Positions 27,634-36,107 of a stretch of DNA of 64,000 bases are shown piece after piece. This DNA is from Geodermatophilus normandii (lineage in GTDB: Bacteria > Actinomycetota > Actinomycetes > Mycobacteriales > Geodermatophilaceae), in assembly GCF_003182485.1 (NCBI RefSeq), contig NZ_QGTX01000001.1, positions 2,744,001 through 2,808,000 on the forward strand, in the 5' to 3' direction. Made by a program: the position numbers and the translations under genes. How positions within the stretch are numbered: position 1 is the first letter of the stretch; each line of letters begins with the position of its first letter. Under the pieces are notes generated by a model, which did not search any database, was not told the DNA's origin, and was given only the letters and a program-made list of their open reading frames with translations.

Positions 27634-28179
27634 TCAGCGGCGGGAGACGCCCTTGATGACCTCGCTGGCCCGCTGCTGCTCACCGGCGTAGGAGCTGACG
27701 ACGACGAGCGCGCCGGTCAGGGCCGGGATGACCCACTGCAGCGAGTCGAGCTGCTCCTGGGCGGCGGCGATCTCGGCCTTGGTGCGCTTCGTGGGCTTCG
27801 TGCCCGAGCGCGACGAGGGGTTGGCCGCGCCGCTGCCGGTGCCGTTCACGACCTGCCCCAGCGAGCGGCTGTAGGCGGTGACGCCGAGGGCGGCGGCCGT
27901 GAGCAGGGTCTTGAGCGCGGACATGCCGGCCACGCCCTCCTGCTGGGCGACCCGGCCGCGGTTGCCGATGAGCTGGCCGACGCTGCCCACGAGGTGGGCG
28001 CCGATCGCCACGGCGTTGACCGGCGTCCACCGGTTCCAGCCGACGTTGGCGACCTTCCCGGTGTCCTTGCCGGCCTCGCCGGCGGCGGGGTTCAGGGCCA
28101 CGGCGTTGGCGAGCGTGCCGCCGAACCAGGCGGACAGGCCGAGGTCGTGCAGGGCGCGGGACACGGTGTTGCGGGCCAT
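27634..28179 (-). CDS. Membrane protein of unknown function
   Basis: 181 residues starting MARNTVSRALHDLGLSAWFGGTLANAVALNPAAGEAGKDTGKVANVGWNRWTPVNAVAIGAHLVG. Three to four hydrophobic segments, a Lys/Arg/Ser/Thr-rich cytosolic loop (SRSGTKPTKRTKAEIAAAQEQ), and a last helix IPALTGALVVVSSYAG. No named family recognised; similar proteins occur in related actinobacteria to my knowledge. ATG 28179 is preceded by CAGGAGAGATCCG, a fair ribosome-binding site. The frame stays open far upstream on this strand but that extension is a GC-bias artefact. Confidence 0.65.
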   Translation of the reverse strand: MARNTVSRALHDLGLSAWFGGTLANAVALNPAAGEAGKDTGKVANVGWNRWTPVNAVAIGAHLVGSVGQLIGNRGRVAQQEGVAGMSALKTLLTAAALGVTAYSRSLGQVVNGTGSGAANPSSRSGTKPTKRTKAEIAAAQEQLDSLQWVIPALTGALVVVSSYAGEQQRASEVIKGVSRR

Positions 28180-28280
28180 CGGATCTCTCCTGGGGGAAGT
28201 GGACGGGAGCCCGCCACCTACCCGCTCAACCCGAGGCCATGCCCGGCACCAGCAAGAGGATCGCGCGCAACGGGCCGCCC

Positions 28281-28550
28281 TCAGCGGGCGAAACGCAGCG
28301 CCGACCGGGCCCGGGCCTTCTCCGCCTCGACCTCGCGGTCCTTCGGCGGCGCCGTCGTCACCAGGGCGTCGAGCAGCCGCGCGGAGGCGGCGGCCACCTC
28401 GGCGACGGCGCGGTCGAAGGCCTCGGCGTTGGCCCGCGACGGGTGCGTCGCGCCGCTGATCTTGCGCACGTACTGCAGCGCCGCGGCCCGGACCTCGTCC
28501 TCGGTGGCCGGCGGCTCGAAGTTCGACAGGGGGCGGATGTTCCGGCACAT
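28281..28550 (-). CDS. DUF2277 family protein
   Basis: 89 residues, MCRNIRPLSNFEPPATEDEVRAAALQYVRKISGATHPSRAN. MCRNI(K/R)xLxNFEPPAT and YVRK(I/V)SG are the DUF2277 hallmarks. Small soluble protein widespread in actinobacteria and other bacteria; function unknown. Complete. Confidence 0.88.
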   Translation of the reverse strand: MCRNIRPLSNFEPPATEDEVRAAALQYVRKISGATHPSRANAEAFDRAVAEVAAASARLLDALVTTAPPKDREVEAEKARARSALRFAR

Positions 28551-28577
28551 GCGCCGCAGCGTATTGCCGCGGTACGA

Positions 28578-28606
28578 CCGCGGGGGCCCGGGAACGGCCC
28601 CCGCGG
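28578..28606. terminator. 11-bp GC hairpin
   Basis: CCGCGGGGGCC pairs with GGCCCCCGCGG, immediately after the stop of the minus-strand gene 28611-29231. Confidence 0.7.
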
Positions 28607-28610
28607 ACGG

Positions 28611-29231
28611 TCAGAAGCCGGCGCGGTCGACCCTGCGGTGGTACCGGGTGCCGAGCTTGCCGCCGAGCAGGGCGCCGGCCAGCGTGGCCACCAGGATCGC
28701 GGCGAGCGTGACGATCCCGGCGGTGGTCGCCGTGCCCTCGTCGATCGGGATGCGCGGCAGGTCCAGCTGCCGGAGGACGTTGTACTGCGCGCCGAGCACG
28801 GTGCCCACGACGGCCAGCACGACGACGACGAGCAGGCCGACCAGCCACACCGCCAGCCCCTGCCGGATGCCGTCGAAGCGGGCCATCCGGCCGGCCACGT
28901 AGCCGCCGGCGAGGTAGGCGAGGAACAGCACGACCAGCACGGCGATCGCGCCGCCGAGCCCGATGCCGGCGGCCTGGTCGGTGGCCTCCCCGACGGTGTC
29001 GACGCCCTGGGCCAGCCCGAGGCCGACGCCGGCCGCCGAGACCAGCGCGATCAGGACCACCGCCAGCCCGTTGGCCGACAGCCACCCGAAGAACGCCGCG
29101 CCCCACTTGATCCCGCCGAAGCCGTCGCGCTGGGCTGCGATCGCGTCGCGGCCCGGGCCGCGGGTGACGTGCGACCCCTCCGCCGGAACGGTCGTGTCGG
29201 GGTGGCGGTGGGTGCGGTCGCTGCTCGGCAT
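28611..29231 (-). CDS. Polytopic membrane protein, YrzE-like
   Basis: 206 residues. Hydrophilic N-terminus with IAAQRDGFGGIKWGAAFFGWLSANGLAVVLIALVSAAG, then further helices (LGGAIAVLVVLFLAYLAGGYVAGRMARFDG, GLAVWLVGLLVVVVLAVVG, a final TLAAILVATLAGALLGGKLG). GGYVAGRM(A/S)RxDG is typical of a family of small integral membrane proteins of unknown function in actinobacteria. ATG 29231 follows AGGAGGCCCC, a strong ribosome-binding site. Confidence 0.7.
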   Translation of the reverse strand: MPSSDRTHRHPDTTVPAEGSHVTRGPGRDAIAAQRDGFGGIKWGAAFFGWLSANGLAVVLIALVSAAGVGLGLAQGVDTVGEATDQAAGIGLGGAIAVLVVLFLAYLAGGYVAGRMARFDGIRQGLAVWLVGLLVVVVLAVVGTVLGAQYNVLRQLDLPRIPIDEGTATTAGIVTLAAILVATLAGALLGGKLGTRYHRRVDRAGF

Positions 29232-29315
29232 GGGGCCTCCTCGTCGCTGGGTGCTGGTCGGGCGGGTACCCGCTCCTCGCACGACCATGGACGGGGTCAC
29301 CCGGGAGGAGGACGC

Positions 29316-29711
29316 GTGACGGTCCTGCTCGTCGACGCCGCCAACGTCGTGGGCGCCCGCCCGGACGGCTGGTGGCGCGACCGGGCGGGGGCCACGGCCC
29401 GGCTGCTGGACCGCCTGGCCGCGCCTCTGACGGACGACGACGTGCCCGGCCTCGACGAGGTGGTGGTCGTCGTCGAGGGCGCGGCGCGCGACGTGCCGGC
29501 CCCGGACGGCGTCCGGCTGGTGCGCGCCCCCGGCAGCGGCGACGACGCGCTGGTCGCCGAGGCCGCGGCCCTCGCCGCCGCCGGCCGGGCGGTGCTCGCG
29601 GTGACCGCCGACCGCGGCCTGCGCGGGCGGCTGCCCGCGCAGGCCCAGGTGCGGGGGCCGGGCTGGCTGCTCGGGGTGCTCGATCGCATGGCGGGCAACC
29701 GACCGGGGTAG
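29316..29711 (+). CDS. NYN/PIN-like domain protein
   Basis: 131 residues. VTVLLVDAANVVGARPDGWWRDRAGATARLLDRL opens with the DxxN motif of NYN/PIN-like nucleases; GSGDDALVAEAA and AVTADRGLRGRL supply the further acidic positions expected for metal binding. Databases often label close relatives as NTP pyrophosphohydrolase, which I would not rely on. A ribonuclease role is plausible. GTG 29316 has GGGAGGAGG upstream. Confidence 0.75.
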   Translation: MTVLLVDAANVVGARPDGWWRDRAGATARLLDRLAAPLTDDDVPGLDEVVVVVEGAARDVPAPDGVRLVRAPGSGDDALVAEAAALAAAGRAVLAVTADRGLRGRLPAQAQVRGPGWLLGVLDRMAGNRPG

Positions 29712-29748
29712 GCGGGGAGCGACCCCGAGACCGAGGAGCCGTCCCCGC

Positions 29749-30630
29749 ATGCCACAGACCGTGCTGATCACCGGTGCCTCCAGCGGCATCGGCCGTGCCA
29801 CCGCCCGCCTGTTCGCCCGGCGCGGGGCGGTGCTCGTGCTGCTCGCGCGGGGCCGTGAGGCGCTGGAGGAGACCGCGGCCGAGGTCCGGGCGGAGGGCGC
29901 GGCCGACGTCGTCGTCTGCCCGGCCGACGTGCTCGACGAGGACGCGCTGCGCACCGCCGTCGAGGGGACCGTGCAGCGCTTCGGCAGCCTCGACGTCGTC
30001 GTCCACGCGGCGCAGGTGGTCGCCTACGGGCGGATCGAGGAGGTGCCCAGGGAGGTGTTCGAGCGCGTGGTCGACACCGCGCTGCACGGCACGGCCAACC
30101 TCGCCCGCGTCGTCCTGCCGCAGTTCCGCCGCCAGGGCGAGGGCCACCTGGTGGTCGTGAGCTCGCTGCTGGCCTCGGTGGCCACGCCGCTCATGGGCAG
30201 CTACATCAGCGCCAAGTGGGGCCAGCTCGGCCTGATCCGGGTGCTGCAGCAGGAGACCCGCGACGTCCCCGGCATCCACGTCTCGGCGGTGGCGCCCGGT
30301 GGCGTCAACACCCCGATCTACTCGCAGGCCGGCAGCTACATCGGCCTCAAGGGCCGCCCGCCGATCCCGATCTACTCGCCGGAGCGGGTGGCCCGTTCGG
30401 TCGTCGCGCGCCTGGACCGGCCCCGGCGGCTGGTGCAGTCCGGCTTCGCCAACCCGGTCGTGATCCTCGGCTTCCGGTTGTTCCCGGCGGTCTACGACGC
30501 CCTGGTCGGGCCGCTGCTGCGGGTGTTCGCCCTCGCCGACGACCAGCGGACGCCGCCGACCGAGGGCAACGTCTTCGAGTCGAGGCCGGCCGGCAACGCC
30601 GAGAAGGGGCGCTGGCACGGCATCCCCTGA
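29749..30630 (+). CDS. Short-chain dehydrogenase/reductase
   Basis: 293 residues. NAD(P) motif TGASSGIGRA, catalytic Ser in VVVSSLLASV, and YISAK with Tyr and Lys. The C-terminal extension (FRLFPAVYDALVGPLLRVFALAD) is typical of actinobacterial SDRs often found with acyl- or steroid-metabolising genes. Two residues after the nucleotide motif there is a basic patch (R), weakly favouring NADPH. It is 138 bases upstream of the acylase gene on the same strand, so it could be part of the same transcript, but the gap leaves this open. Confidence 0.87.
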   Translation: MPQTVLITGASSGIGRATARLFARRGAVLVLLARGREALEETAAEVRAEGAADVVVCPADVLDEDALRTAVEGTVQRFGSLDVVVHAAQVVAYGRIEEVPREVFERVVDTALHGTANLARVVLPQFRRQGEGHLVVVSSLLASVATPLMGSYISAKWGQLGLIRVLQQETRDVPGIHVSAVAPGGVNTPIYSQAGSYIGLKGRPPIPIYSPERVARSVVARLDRPRRLVQSGFANPVVILGFRLFPAVYDALVGPLLRVFALADDQRTPPTEGNVFESRPAGNAEKGRWHGIP

Positions 30631-30768
30631 GTCCGCGGTGTGAGCGGCCGTGGCCGCCGGCGCGGGGTGTCGACGTCCGCAGCGCTGGCGGCCGGTCGCC
30701 GGGGGCGCCATCGTCGTCGCGGCGGTGGCCGTCAGGGCGCGGCCGGCCGGCAGGGGAGGAGCGGCACC

Positions 30769-33096
30769 GTGACCGACCGGGAGTACGACGCCGAGTTCGA
30801 CGTCGAGGGGCTCGCCGACGACGTCGAGATCCTCGTCGACGTCTGGGGCGTACCGCACCTCTACGCCGGATCGCGCGACGACGTCCACCTCGCGCAGGGC
30901 TTCAACGCCGCCCGCGACCGGCTCTTCCAGATCGACCTGTGGCGGCGGCGCGGCAACGGACTGCTCAGCGAGGTCCTCGGGGATGCCTTCGTCGAGCAGG
31001 ACCGGGCCAACCGGCTGTTCCGCTACCGCGGGGACGTGCGCGCCGAGTGGCTCGCCTACGGCACCTCGACGCGGGCGGTGGTCACCGCCTTCACCCGCGG
31101 GGTCAACGCCTACGTCCGCTGGGTCCTCGACCACCCCGAGCACCTGCCGCCGGAGTTCCGCGTCCACGGGTACTTGCCGGCGGAGTGGGCTCCGGAGGAC
31201 GTCGTGCGGTTCCGGACGCACGGGCTCTTCGCCAACGTGGAACAGGAGCTGGCCCGGGCACTGACCCTGCGGGACGCCGGAGCCGCGGTCGAGGAGGTGC
31301 GGCACGCACGGGAGCCGGCCGACCCGCTGGTGCTCCCCGAGGGCACCGACCTCGGGCGGCTCGCCGACGAGGTGCTGCGGGTGTACCGGCTGGCGTTCTC
31401 CCCGGTCGACCTCAGCGGCCGGCCGGCGCCGGGCGACTGGCGCGAGTCGCTGGCCGGCAGCAACAACTGGGTGGTGGCCGGCTCCCGGACGGCGACCGGT
31501 CGGCCCCTCCTGGCCAACGACCCGCACCGCGCCGTCGGGCTGCCCTCGCTGCGCTACCTCGCCCACCTCGACGCCCCGGGCATGAGCGTGATCGGGGCCG
31601 GCGAGCCGGGCCTGCCGGGCATCTCGATCGGCCACAACGGCGCGGTCGCGTTCGGGCTCACCATCTGGCCGGCCGACGCCGAGGACCTCTACGTCTACGA
31701 GCTCGACCCCGCCGACCCGGGCCGCTACCGCTACCGCGACGGGTACGAGGCGTTCACCCGCGAGACCGACTCCGTCGCCGTGGCGGGCTCCGACCCGGTC
31801 GAGGTCGAGCTGCTGTACACGAGGCACGGCCCGGTGGTGCACCACGACCCGGCCCGCGGCACCGCCGTCGCCGTCCGCGCGGTGTGGCTCGAGCCGGGGA
31901 TGTCGCCGTACCTGGCCAGCCTCGAGTACCAGACGGCGGCCGACGCCGACGCCTTCGTCGAGGCGCTGTCGCGCTGGGGCGCCCCCGGCGTCAACCAGGT
32001 CTACGCCACCGTGGCGGGCGACATCGGCTGGCAGGCGTGTGCGCTCGTGCCGCGGCGGGACGGCTGGGACGGCTCCCTGCCCGTGCCCGGCGACGGCCGC
32101 TACGAGTGGAACGGCTTCGCGCTGGCCGAGGAGCTGCCCGGGGTCCGCAACCCCGACGCCGGCTGGTTCGCCACCGCCAACCAGGAGAACCTGCCCCCCG
32201 ACCGGGACCCCCGCCTGGCGATCACCCACGACTGGTACTCCCCGGCGCGCTACGAGCGGCTCTCGGACTGGCTGGCGGCGAACGACGCGGTGAGCGTCGA
32301 GGACAGCCTGCGCATGCAGTGGGACGCGGTGAGCGTGCACGCCCGCGCGGTCTGCCGGGCGCTCGCACCGGTCGACGGGCAGGCGGTGCGCGACCGCGAC
32401 GTCCTCGACCGGCTGCGGGCCTGGGACGGCGAGGAGGGGGTCGACTCGTTCGAGGCCCTCGTCTTCGAGGTGTGGCTGCGCCGGCACCTGCGGCCCTGGC
32501 TCCTGGAGGAGCTGCTCGACCGCGAGGGCGTCGCACCGGAGCAGCGGGCGACCGCCCGGCGGACCGTGCTGCGGGACGAGTCCACGGAGTCCGACCTGCG
32601 CGGTGACCTCCGGATGCTCGCCGCGTACGGGTCCTCCGGCGACCGGCTCACCGCCGGCGTCGACGCCACGCTGCGGGCCGCGCTGGAGGAGCTGGAGACC
32701 CTGGTCGGCCCCGACCGGTCGGCCTGGACCTGGGGACGGCTGCACCACACCCGGCTGGTGAACACCGCGCTCGCCGGTGCCGAGGGGATCCCGGCCGGGT
32801 GGCGGGAGGTCGGCCCGGTGCCGCGTGCCGGGAGCGGTGACACGGTCGGGATGGCGGGCTACGGTCCGGACTTCCGGCAGACGCACGGCTCGACCTTCCG
32901 CATGGTGCTCGACGTGGGTGAGTGGGACAGCAGCCGGGCGGTCAACGCGCCCGGGCAGTCCGGGGACCCGCGCTCGCCGCACTACGCCGACCTGTTCGAG
33001 TCGTGGGCGGCGGGCGGGAGCTTCCCGCTCGTCTACAGCCGGGAGGCGGTGGAGGCCAACGTCGGCACCCGGATCCGCCTGCGCGCCCCGCGGTGA
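30769..33096 (+). CDS. Penicillin-acylase-family amidohydrolase (Ntn hydrolase)
   Basis: 775 residues, S45-type. N-terminal VDVWGVPHLYAGSRDDVHLAQGFNAARDRLFQIDLWRRRGNG is the conserved alpha-chain opening. GSNNWVVAGSRTATGRPLLANDPH (near residue 225) carries the SNNW motif whose serine becomes the N-terminal nucleophile after autocleavage. The late MAGYGPDFRQTHGSTFRMVLDVGEWDSS is the beta-chain end. No signal peptide, so it acts in the cytosol, unlike periplasmic penicillin acylases. GTG 30769 has GGGGAGGAG upstream. It is 39 bases from eutB: an N-acylethanolamine or other N-acyl substrate giving ethanolamine is inferred. Confidence 0.85.
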   Translation: MTDREYDAEFDVEGLADDVEILVDVWGVPHLYAGSRDDVHLAQGFNAARDRLFQIDLWRRRGNGLLSEVLGDAFVEQDRANRLFRYRGDVRAEWLAYGTSTRAVVTAFTRGVNAYVRWVLDHPEHLPPEFRVHGYLPAEWAPEDVVRFRTHGLFANVEQELARALTLRDAGAAVEEVRHAREPADPLVLPEGTDLGRLADEVLRVYRLAFSPVDLSGRPAPGDWRESLAGSNNWVVAGSRTATGRPLLANDPHRAVGLPSLRYLAHLDAPGMSVIGAGEPGLPGISIGHNGAVAFGLTIWPADAEDLYVYELDPADPGRYRYRDGYEAFTRETDSVAVAGSDPVEVELLYTRHGPVVHHDPARGTAVAVRAVWLEPGMSPYLASLEYQTAADADAFVEALSRWGAPGVNQVYATVAGDIGWQACALVPRRDGWDGSLPVPGDGRYEWNGFALAEELPGVRNPDAGWFATANQENLPPDRDPRLAITHDWYSPARYERLSDWLAANDAVSVEDSLRMQWDAVSVHARAVCRALAPVDGQAVRDRDVLDRLRAWDGEEGVDSFEALVFEVWLRRHLRPWLLEELLDREGVAPEQRATARRTVLRDESTESDLRGDLRMLAAYGSSGDRLTAGVDATLRAALEELETLVGPDRSAWTWGRLHHTRLVNTALAGAEGIPAGWREVGPVPRAGSGDTVGMAGYGPDFRQTHGSTFRMVLDVGEWDSSRAVNAPGQSGDPRSPHYADLFESWAAGGSFPLVYSREAVEANVGTRIRLRAPR

Positions 33097-33135
33097 TCCG
33101 GGCGGTGCGCGACCCGAGGAGACGGGAGGCAGGCG

Positions 33136-34551
33136 ATGACCGTCCGCCGCGCGACGCTGGCCGGGCACACGTACGAGTTCCCGACCCTCGTGGAGCTCAT
33201 GGCCAGGGCGACGCCGCTGCGCTCCGGTGACGTGCTCGCCGGCTGCGCCGCGGAGTCGGCCGCCGAGCGGGTGGCCGCCCAGACCGTGCTGGCCGACCTG
33301 CCGCTGGCCACCTTCCTCGACGAGCAGGTGGTCGGCTACGACGAGGACGACGTCACCCGCCTGGTGCTCGACACCCACGACGCGCGGGCCTTCGCGCCGG
33401 TCGCCTCGCTGACGGTGGGGGAGTTCCGCGACCGGCTGCTCGCGTGGGCGGCGGCCGGCGACGAGGCGTCGATCAGCGCGCTGGCGCCGGGGCTGACGCC
33501 GGAGATGGTCGCGGCGACGTCGAAGCTCATGCGCACCGCCGACCTGGTCGCCGTCGGCCGGCGGGCGCGGGTGGTCACCGGGCTGCGCAGCACGCTCGGC
33601 CTGCCCGGGACGCTGGCCTCGCGCCTGCAGCCCAACCACCCCACCGACGACCCGGTCGGTGTCACCGCCTCCATCCTCGACGGCCTGCTGCACGGCTCCG
33701 GCGACGCCGTCATCGGCATCAACCCGGCCACCGACTCACCGGCCCGCACGGTGGCGCTGCTCGAGCTCGTCGACGCCGTCGTCAGCCGCTACGCGATCCC
33801 CACCCAGTCGTGCGTGCTCGCCCACGTGACGACGACGCTGCGGGCCCTCGAGCAGGGCGCCCCGGTGGACCTCGTCTTCCAGTCGGTGGCCGGCACCCAG
33901 GAGGCCAACCGCGGCTTCGGCGTCACCCTGGACCTGCTCGCCGAGGCCCGCGCCGGCGCGCTGGCGCTGGGCCGCGGCACGGTGGGCGAGGACGTCACCT
34001 ACTTCGAGACCGGGCAGGGCTCGGCGCTGTCGGCCGGCGCGCACCTCGGCGTCGGCGGGCGGCCGGTGGACCAGCAGACGCTCGAGGCGCGCGCCTACGG
34101 GGTGGCCCGGCACTTCCGCCCGCTGCTGGTCAACACCGTCGTCGGGTTCATCGGGCCCGAGTACCTCTACGACGGCAAGCAGGTCCTGCGCGCCGGGCTC
34201 GAGGACCACTTCTGCGGCAAGCTGCTCGGCCTGCCCATGGGTGTGGACGTCTGCTACACCAACCACGCCGAGGTCGACGGCGACGACACCGACGCCCTGA
34301 TGCTGCTGCTCGGCGCGGCCGGCTGCTCGTTCGTCATCGCCGTCCCCGGCTCGGACGACGTGATGCTGCACTACCAGTCGCTGTCGTTCTCCGACGTCCT
34401 CACCACCCGCTCGGTGCTCGGGCTGCGGCCGGCGCCGGAGTTCGAGGCCTGGCTGGCCCGGATGGACCTGCTCGGCGACGACGGCCGGGTGCGCGAGCTC
34501 CCCGCCGACGCACCCGCGGCGAGGGCCCTCCTCGCGGCGGCGACGCCGTGA
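33136..34551 (+). CDS. eutB: Ethanolamine ammonia-lyase, large subunit
   Basis: 471 residues, full length for EutB. Characteristic blocks are FDEQVVGYDEDDVTRL-like, HVTTTLRALEQGAPVDLVFQSVAGTQEANRGFG, FETGQGSALSAGAHLG and GLPMGVDVCYTNHAEVDGDD. Adenosylcobalamin-dependent enzyme that splits ethanolamine into acetaldehyde and ammonia. Starts at ATG 33136 after a short leader with GGGAGGCAGGCG. It overlaps eutC by four bases. No microcompartment shell, permease or reactivase gene is adjacent. Confidence 0.95.
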   Translation: MTVRRATLAGHTYEFPTLVELMARATPLRSGDVLAGCAAESAAERVAAQTVLADLPLATFLDEQVVGYDEDDVTRLVLDTHDARAFAPVASLTVGEFRDRLLAWAAAGDEASISALAPGLTPEMVAATSKLMRTADLVAVGRRARVVTGLRSTLGLPGTLASRLQPNHPTDDPVGVTASILDGLLHGSGDAVIGINPATDSPARTVALLELVDAVVSRYAIPTQSCVLAHVTTTLRALEQGAPVDLVFQSVAGTQEANRGFGVTLDLLAEARAGALALGRGTVGEDVTYFETGQGSALSAGAHLGVGGRPVDQQTLEARAYGVARHFRPLLVNTVVGFIGPEYLYDGKQVLRAGLEDHFCGKLLGLPMGVDVCYTNHAEVDGDDTDALMLLLGAAGCSFVIAVPGSDDVMLHYQSLSFSDVLTTRSVLGLRPAPEFEAWLARMDLLGDDGRVRELPADAPAARALLAAATP

Positions 34552-35300
34552 CCGGCCCGGACCGCCGTCCGCGCGCGGAAGGCGACGACCCGTGGGCGGT
34601 GCTGCGGTCGGCCACGCGGGCACGCGTGGCGCTCGGGCGGGCCGGGGACGCGCTGCCCACGGCCCGCGAGCTGGAGTTCCGGGCCGCGCACGCCGCCGCC
34701 CGCGACGCCGTCCACTCGCCCCTGGACGCCGACCGGCTGCGCGCCGACCTCGGCGGCGAGGTGCTGGTCGTCGCCTCCGCCGCGACCGACCGGGCCACCT
34801 ACCTGCAGCGCCCCGACCTCGGCCGGCAGCTCGCCGGGGGGACGACGCTGCCCGCGACCGGCGCCGACCTCGCGGTCGTGCTGGCCGACGGGCTCTCGCC
34901 GCGGGCGGTGCACGCGCACGGGCCGGGGCTCGCGGCCGCGCTGCTCGAGCGGCTGCCCGGCTGGTCGGTGGCGCCGCTGGTGGTCGCCACGCAGGCGCGG
35001 GTGGCGCTGGGCGACGCCGTCGGGGCGGCCCTGGGCGTGCGCGCGGTGGTGGTGCTGATCGGCGAGCGGCCGGGGCTGTCGTCGGCGGACTCCCTCGGCG
35101 TCTACCTCACCTGGGACCCGCGGCCGGGGCGGGTGGACTCCGAGCGCAACTGCGTCTCCAACGTCCGCCCGCCGCACGGGCTGTCCTACGCGCAGGCCGC
35201 CGACACCGTCGCCGCGCTGCTGGGTGCCGCCCGCGAGCTGGGCGCCTCGGGCGTGGCCCTGAAGGACGAGGGGCCGGTGCTCCCGCCCGGCGCGGGCTGA
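34548..35300 (+). CDS. eutC: Ethanolamine ammonia-lyase, small subunit
   Basis: 250 residues. EutC features include RVALGRAGDALPTARELEFRAAHAAARDAVH, ADLAVVLADGLSPRAVHAHGPGL, VLIGERPGLSSADSLGVYLTWDPRPG and RNCVSNVRPPHGLSYAQAA. Completes the cobalamin-binding holoenzyme with EutB. GTG 34548 overlaps the eutB stop (GTGA), ensuring 1:1 synthesis. Last gene of the acylase-eutBC unit; a convergent SnoaL gene follows 22 bases later. Confidence 0.94.
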   Translation: MTGPDRRPRAEGDDPWAVLRSATRARVALGRAGDALPTARELEFRAAHAAARDAVHSPLDADRLRADLGGEVLVVASAATDRATYLQRPDLGRQLAGGTTLPATGADLAVVLADGLSPRAVHAHGPGLAAALLERLPGWSVAPLVVATQARVALGDAVGAALGVRAVVVLIGERPGLSSADSLGVYLTWDPRPGRVDSERNCVSNVRPPHGLSYAQAADTVAALLGAARELGASGVALKDEGPVLPPGAG

Positions 35301-35322
35301 GCGGGAGCACCGGGCCGGCCGC

Positions 35323-35718
35323 TCAGGCGAGGAACCGCTCCACGAGCGGCTGCTCGGTCGGCGCGTTCCAGAACTCGGCCAGCTTCCCGTCCCCGTCGAA
35401 GCGGACGACCTGGGCGACGAGCGTGTCGAGGTGCCGGTCCCCGCGGTGGGCGGTGAACCGCACCAGGGCGGTGCCGTGCTCGTCGTCGGCACACAGGAGG
35501 ACCGGGTCGGCGCGGAAGCTGTTCTCCGTCATCTCCATGAGGCGGCCGAACATCGCGAAGACCGCCTGCGGTCCCTCGTAGTCGCCGGAGATCGGCGTGT
35601 TCCCCGGTTCGTGCCAGCGGATGTCGGGGCGCCACTGCTCGGTCAGCGTGGCCAGGTCCGACTTGGCGAAGGCCTCGTAGCCCTCGCGCATGCGGACGAC
35701 GTTGGGGTGGTCGGACAC
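35323..35718 (-). CDS. SnoaL/NTF2-like protein
   Basis: 131 residues, alpha+beta barrel pattern: RMREGYEAFAKSDLATLTEQWRPDIRWHEPGNTPISGDYEGPQAVFAMFGRLMEMT, later VRFTAHRGDRHLDTLVAQVVRFDGDGKLAEFWNAPTEQPLVERFLA. Typical stand-alone NTF2-like fold; members act as ketosteroid-isomerase-type enzymes or binding proteins, unassigned here. GTG 35718 has GGGAGGGACC upstream. Confidence 0.8.
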   Translation of the reverse strand: MSDHPNVVRMREGYEAFAKSDLATLTEQWRPDIRWHEPGNTPISGDYEGPQAVFAMFGRLMEMTENSFRADPVLLCADDEHGTALVRFTAHRGDRHLDTLVAQVVRFDGDGKLAEFWNAPTEQPLVERFLA

Positions 35719-35851
35719 GGTGCGGTCCCTCCCGAGGACGGATCCCCCGTGGATGGCCCGAGCAGTGTCGACCCGGCGGGGGAGCGGGAGGGGCGGCCGG
35801 CGCGCGGCCCGGTGTGGCGGTCGCCGTCCGTTCCCGCGGGGGTGTCCCGCG

Positions 35852-36088
35852 TCAGCGGCGCCGGCGCAGCCGCGACCGGAGGCCCTGCCGGACCGGCCCG
35901 GGGGGCTCCTCACCGGGCCCCGGGACGGCGGCCGCGGCGGCGTGCCGCTGGTGCAGCCGGGCGCGGACGTCGTCGGGCGTGTAGGCGCGCCGCTGCCGCT
36001 CGCCGCGGACCAGCACCGCTCCGGTGGCCGCCACGCCGGCCAGCCCGGCCAGGCCGAGCAGCTTCCAGACCCGCTCCGGTACCCGCAC
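35852..36088 (-). CDS. 78-residue membrane-anchored basic protein
   Basis: VRVPERVWKLLGLAGLAGVAATGAVLVRGERQRRAYTPDDVRARLHQRHAAA. One N-terminal helix (WKLLGLAGLAGVAATGAVLV) followed by an Arg-rich cytosolic segment that includes YTPDDVRARLHQR. Unknown family, but the composition is conserved-looking. GTG 36088; divergent from the YiiX-like gene, with overlapping promoters. Confidence 0.6.
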   Translation of the reverse strand: MRVPERVWKLLGLAGLAGVAATGAVLVRGERQRRAYTPDDVRARLHQRHAAAAAVPGPGEEPPGPVRQGLRSRLRRRR

Positions 36089-36094
36089 GGTCGC

Positions 36095-36103
36095 CTACCG
36101 TAG
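36095..36103. promoter_or_regulatory. Overlapping divergent -10 elements
   Basis: CTACCGTAG contains TACCGT on the plus strand, six bases before GTG 36108, and TACGGT on the minus strand, eight bases before GTG 36088. Both genes would be leaderless and the two polymerases would exclude each other. Confidence 0.55.
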
Positions 36104-36107
36104 CCGC

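Noticed and set aside
28180-33693. Very long minus-strand open frame running upstream of 27634-28179
   Set aside because: It covers genes with clear domains (DUF2277, NYN, SDR, acylase) on other frames; only its last 181 codons after ATG 28179 have protein-like composition.
33136-35300. Ethanolamine-utilisation microcompartment locus
   Set aside because: Only eutBC are present; no shell, EutA, permease, aldehyde or alcohol dehydrogenase genes are adjacent.
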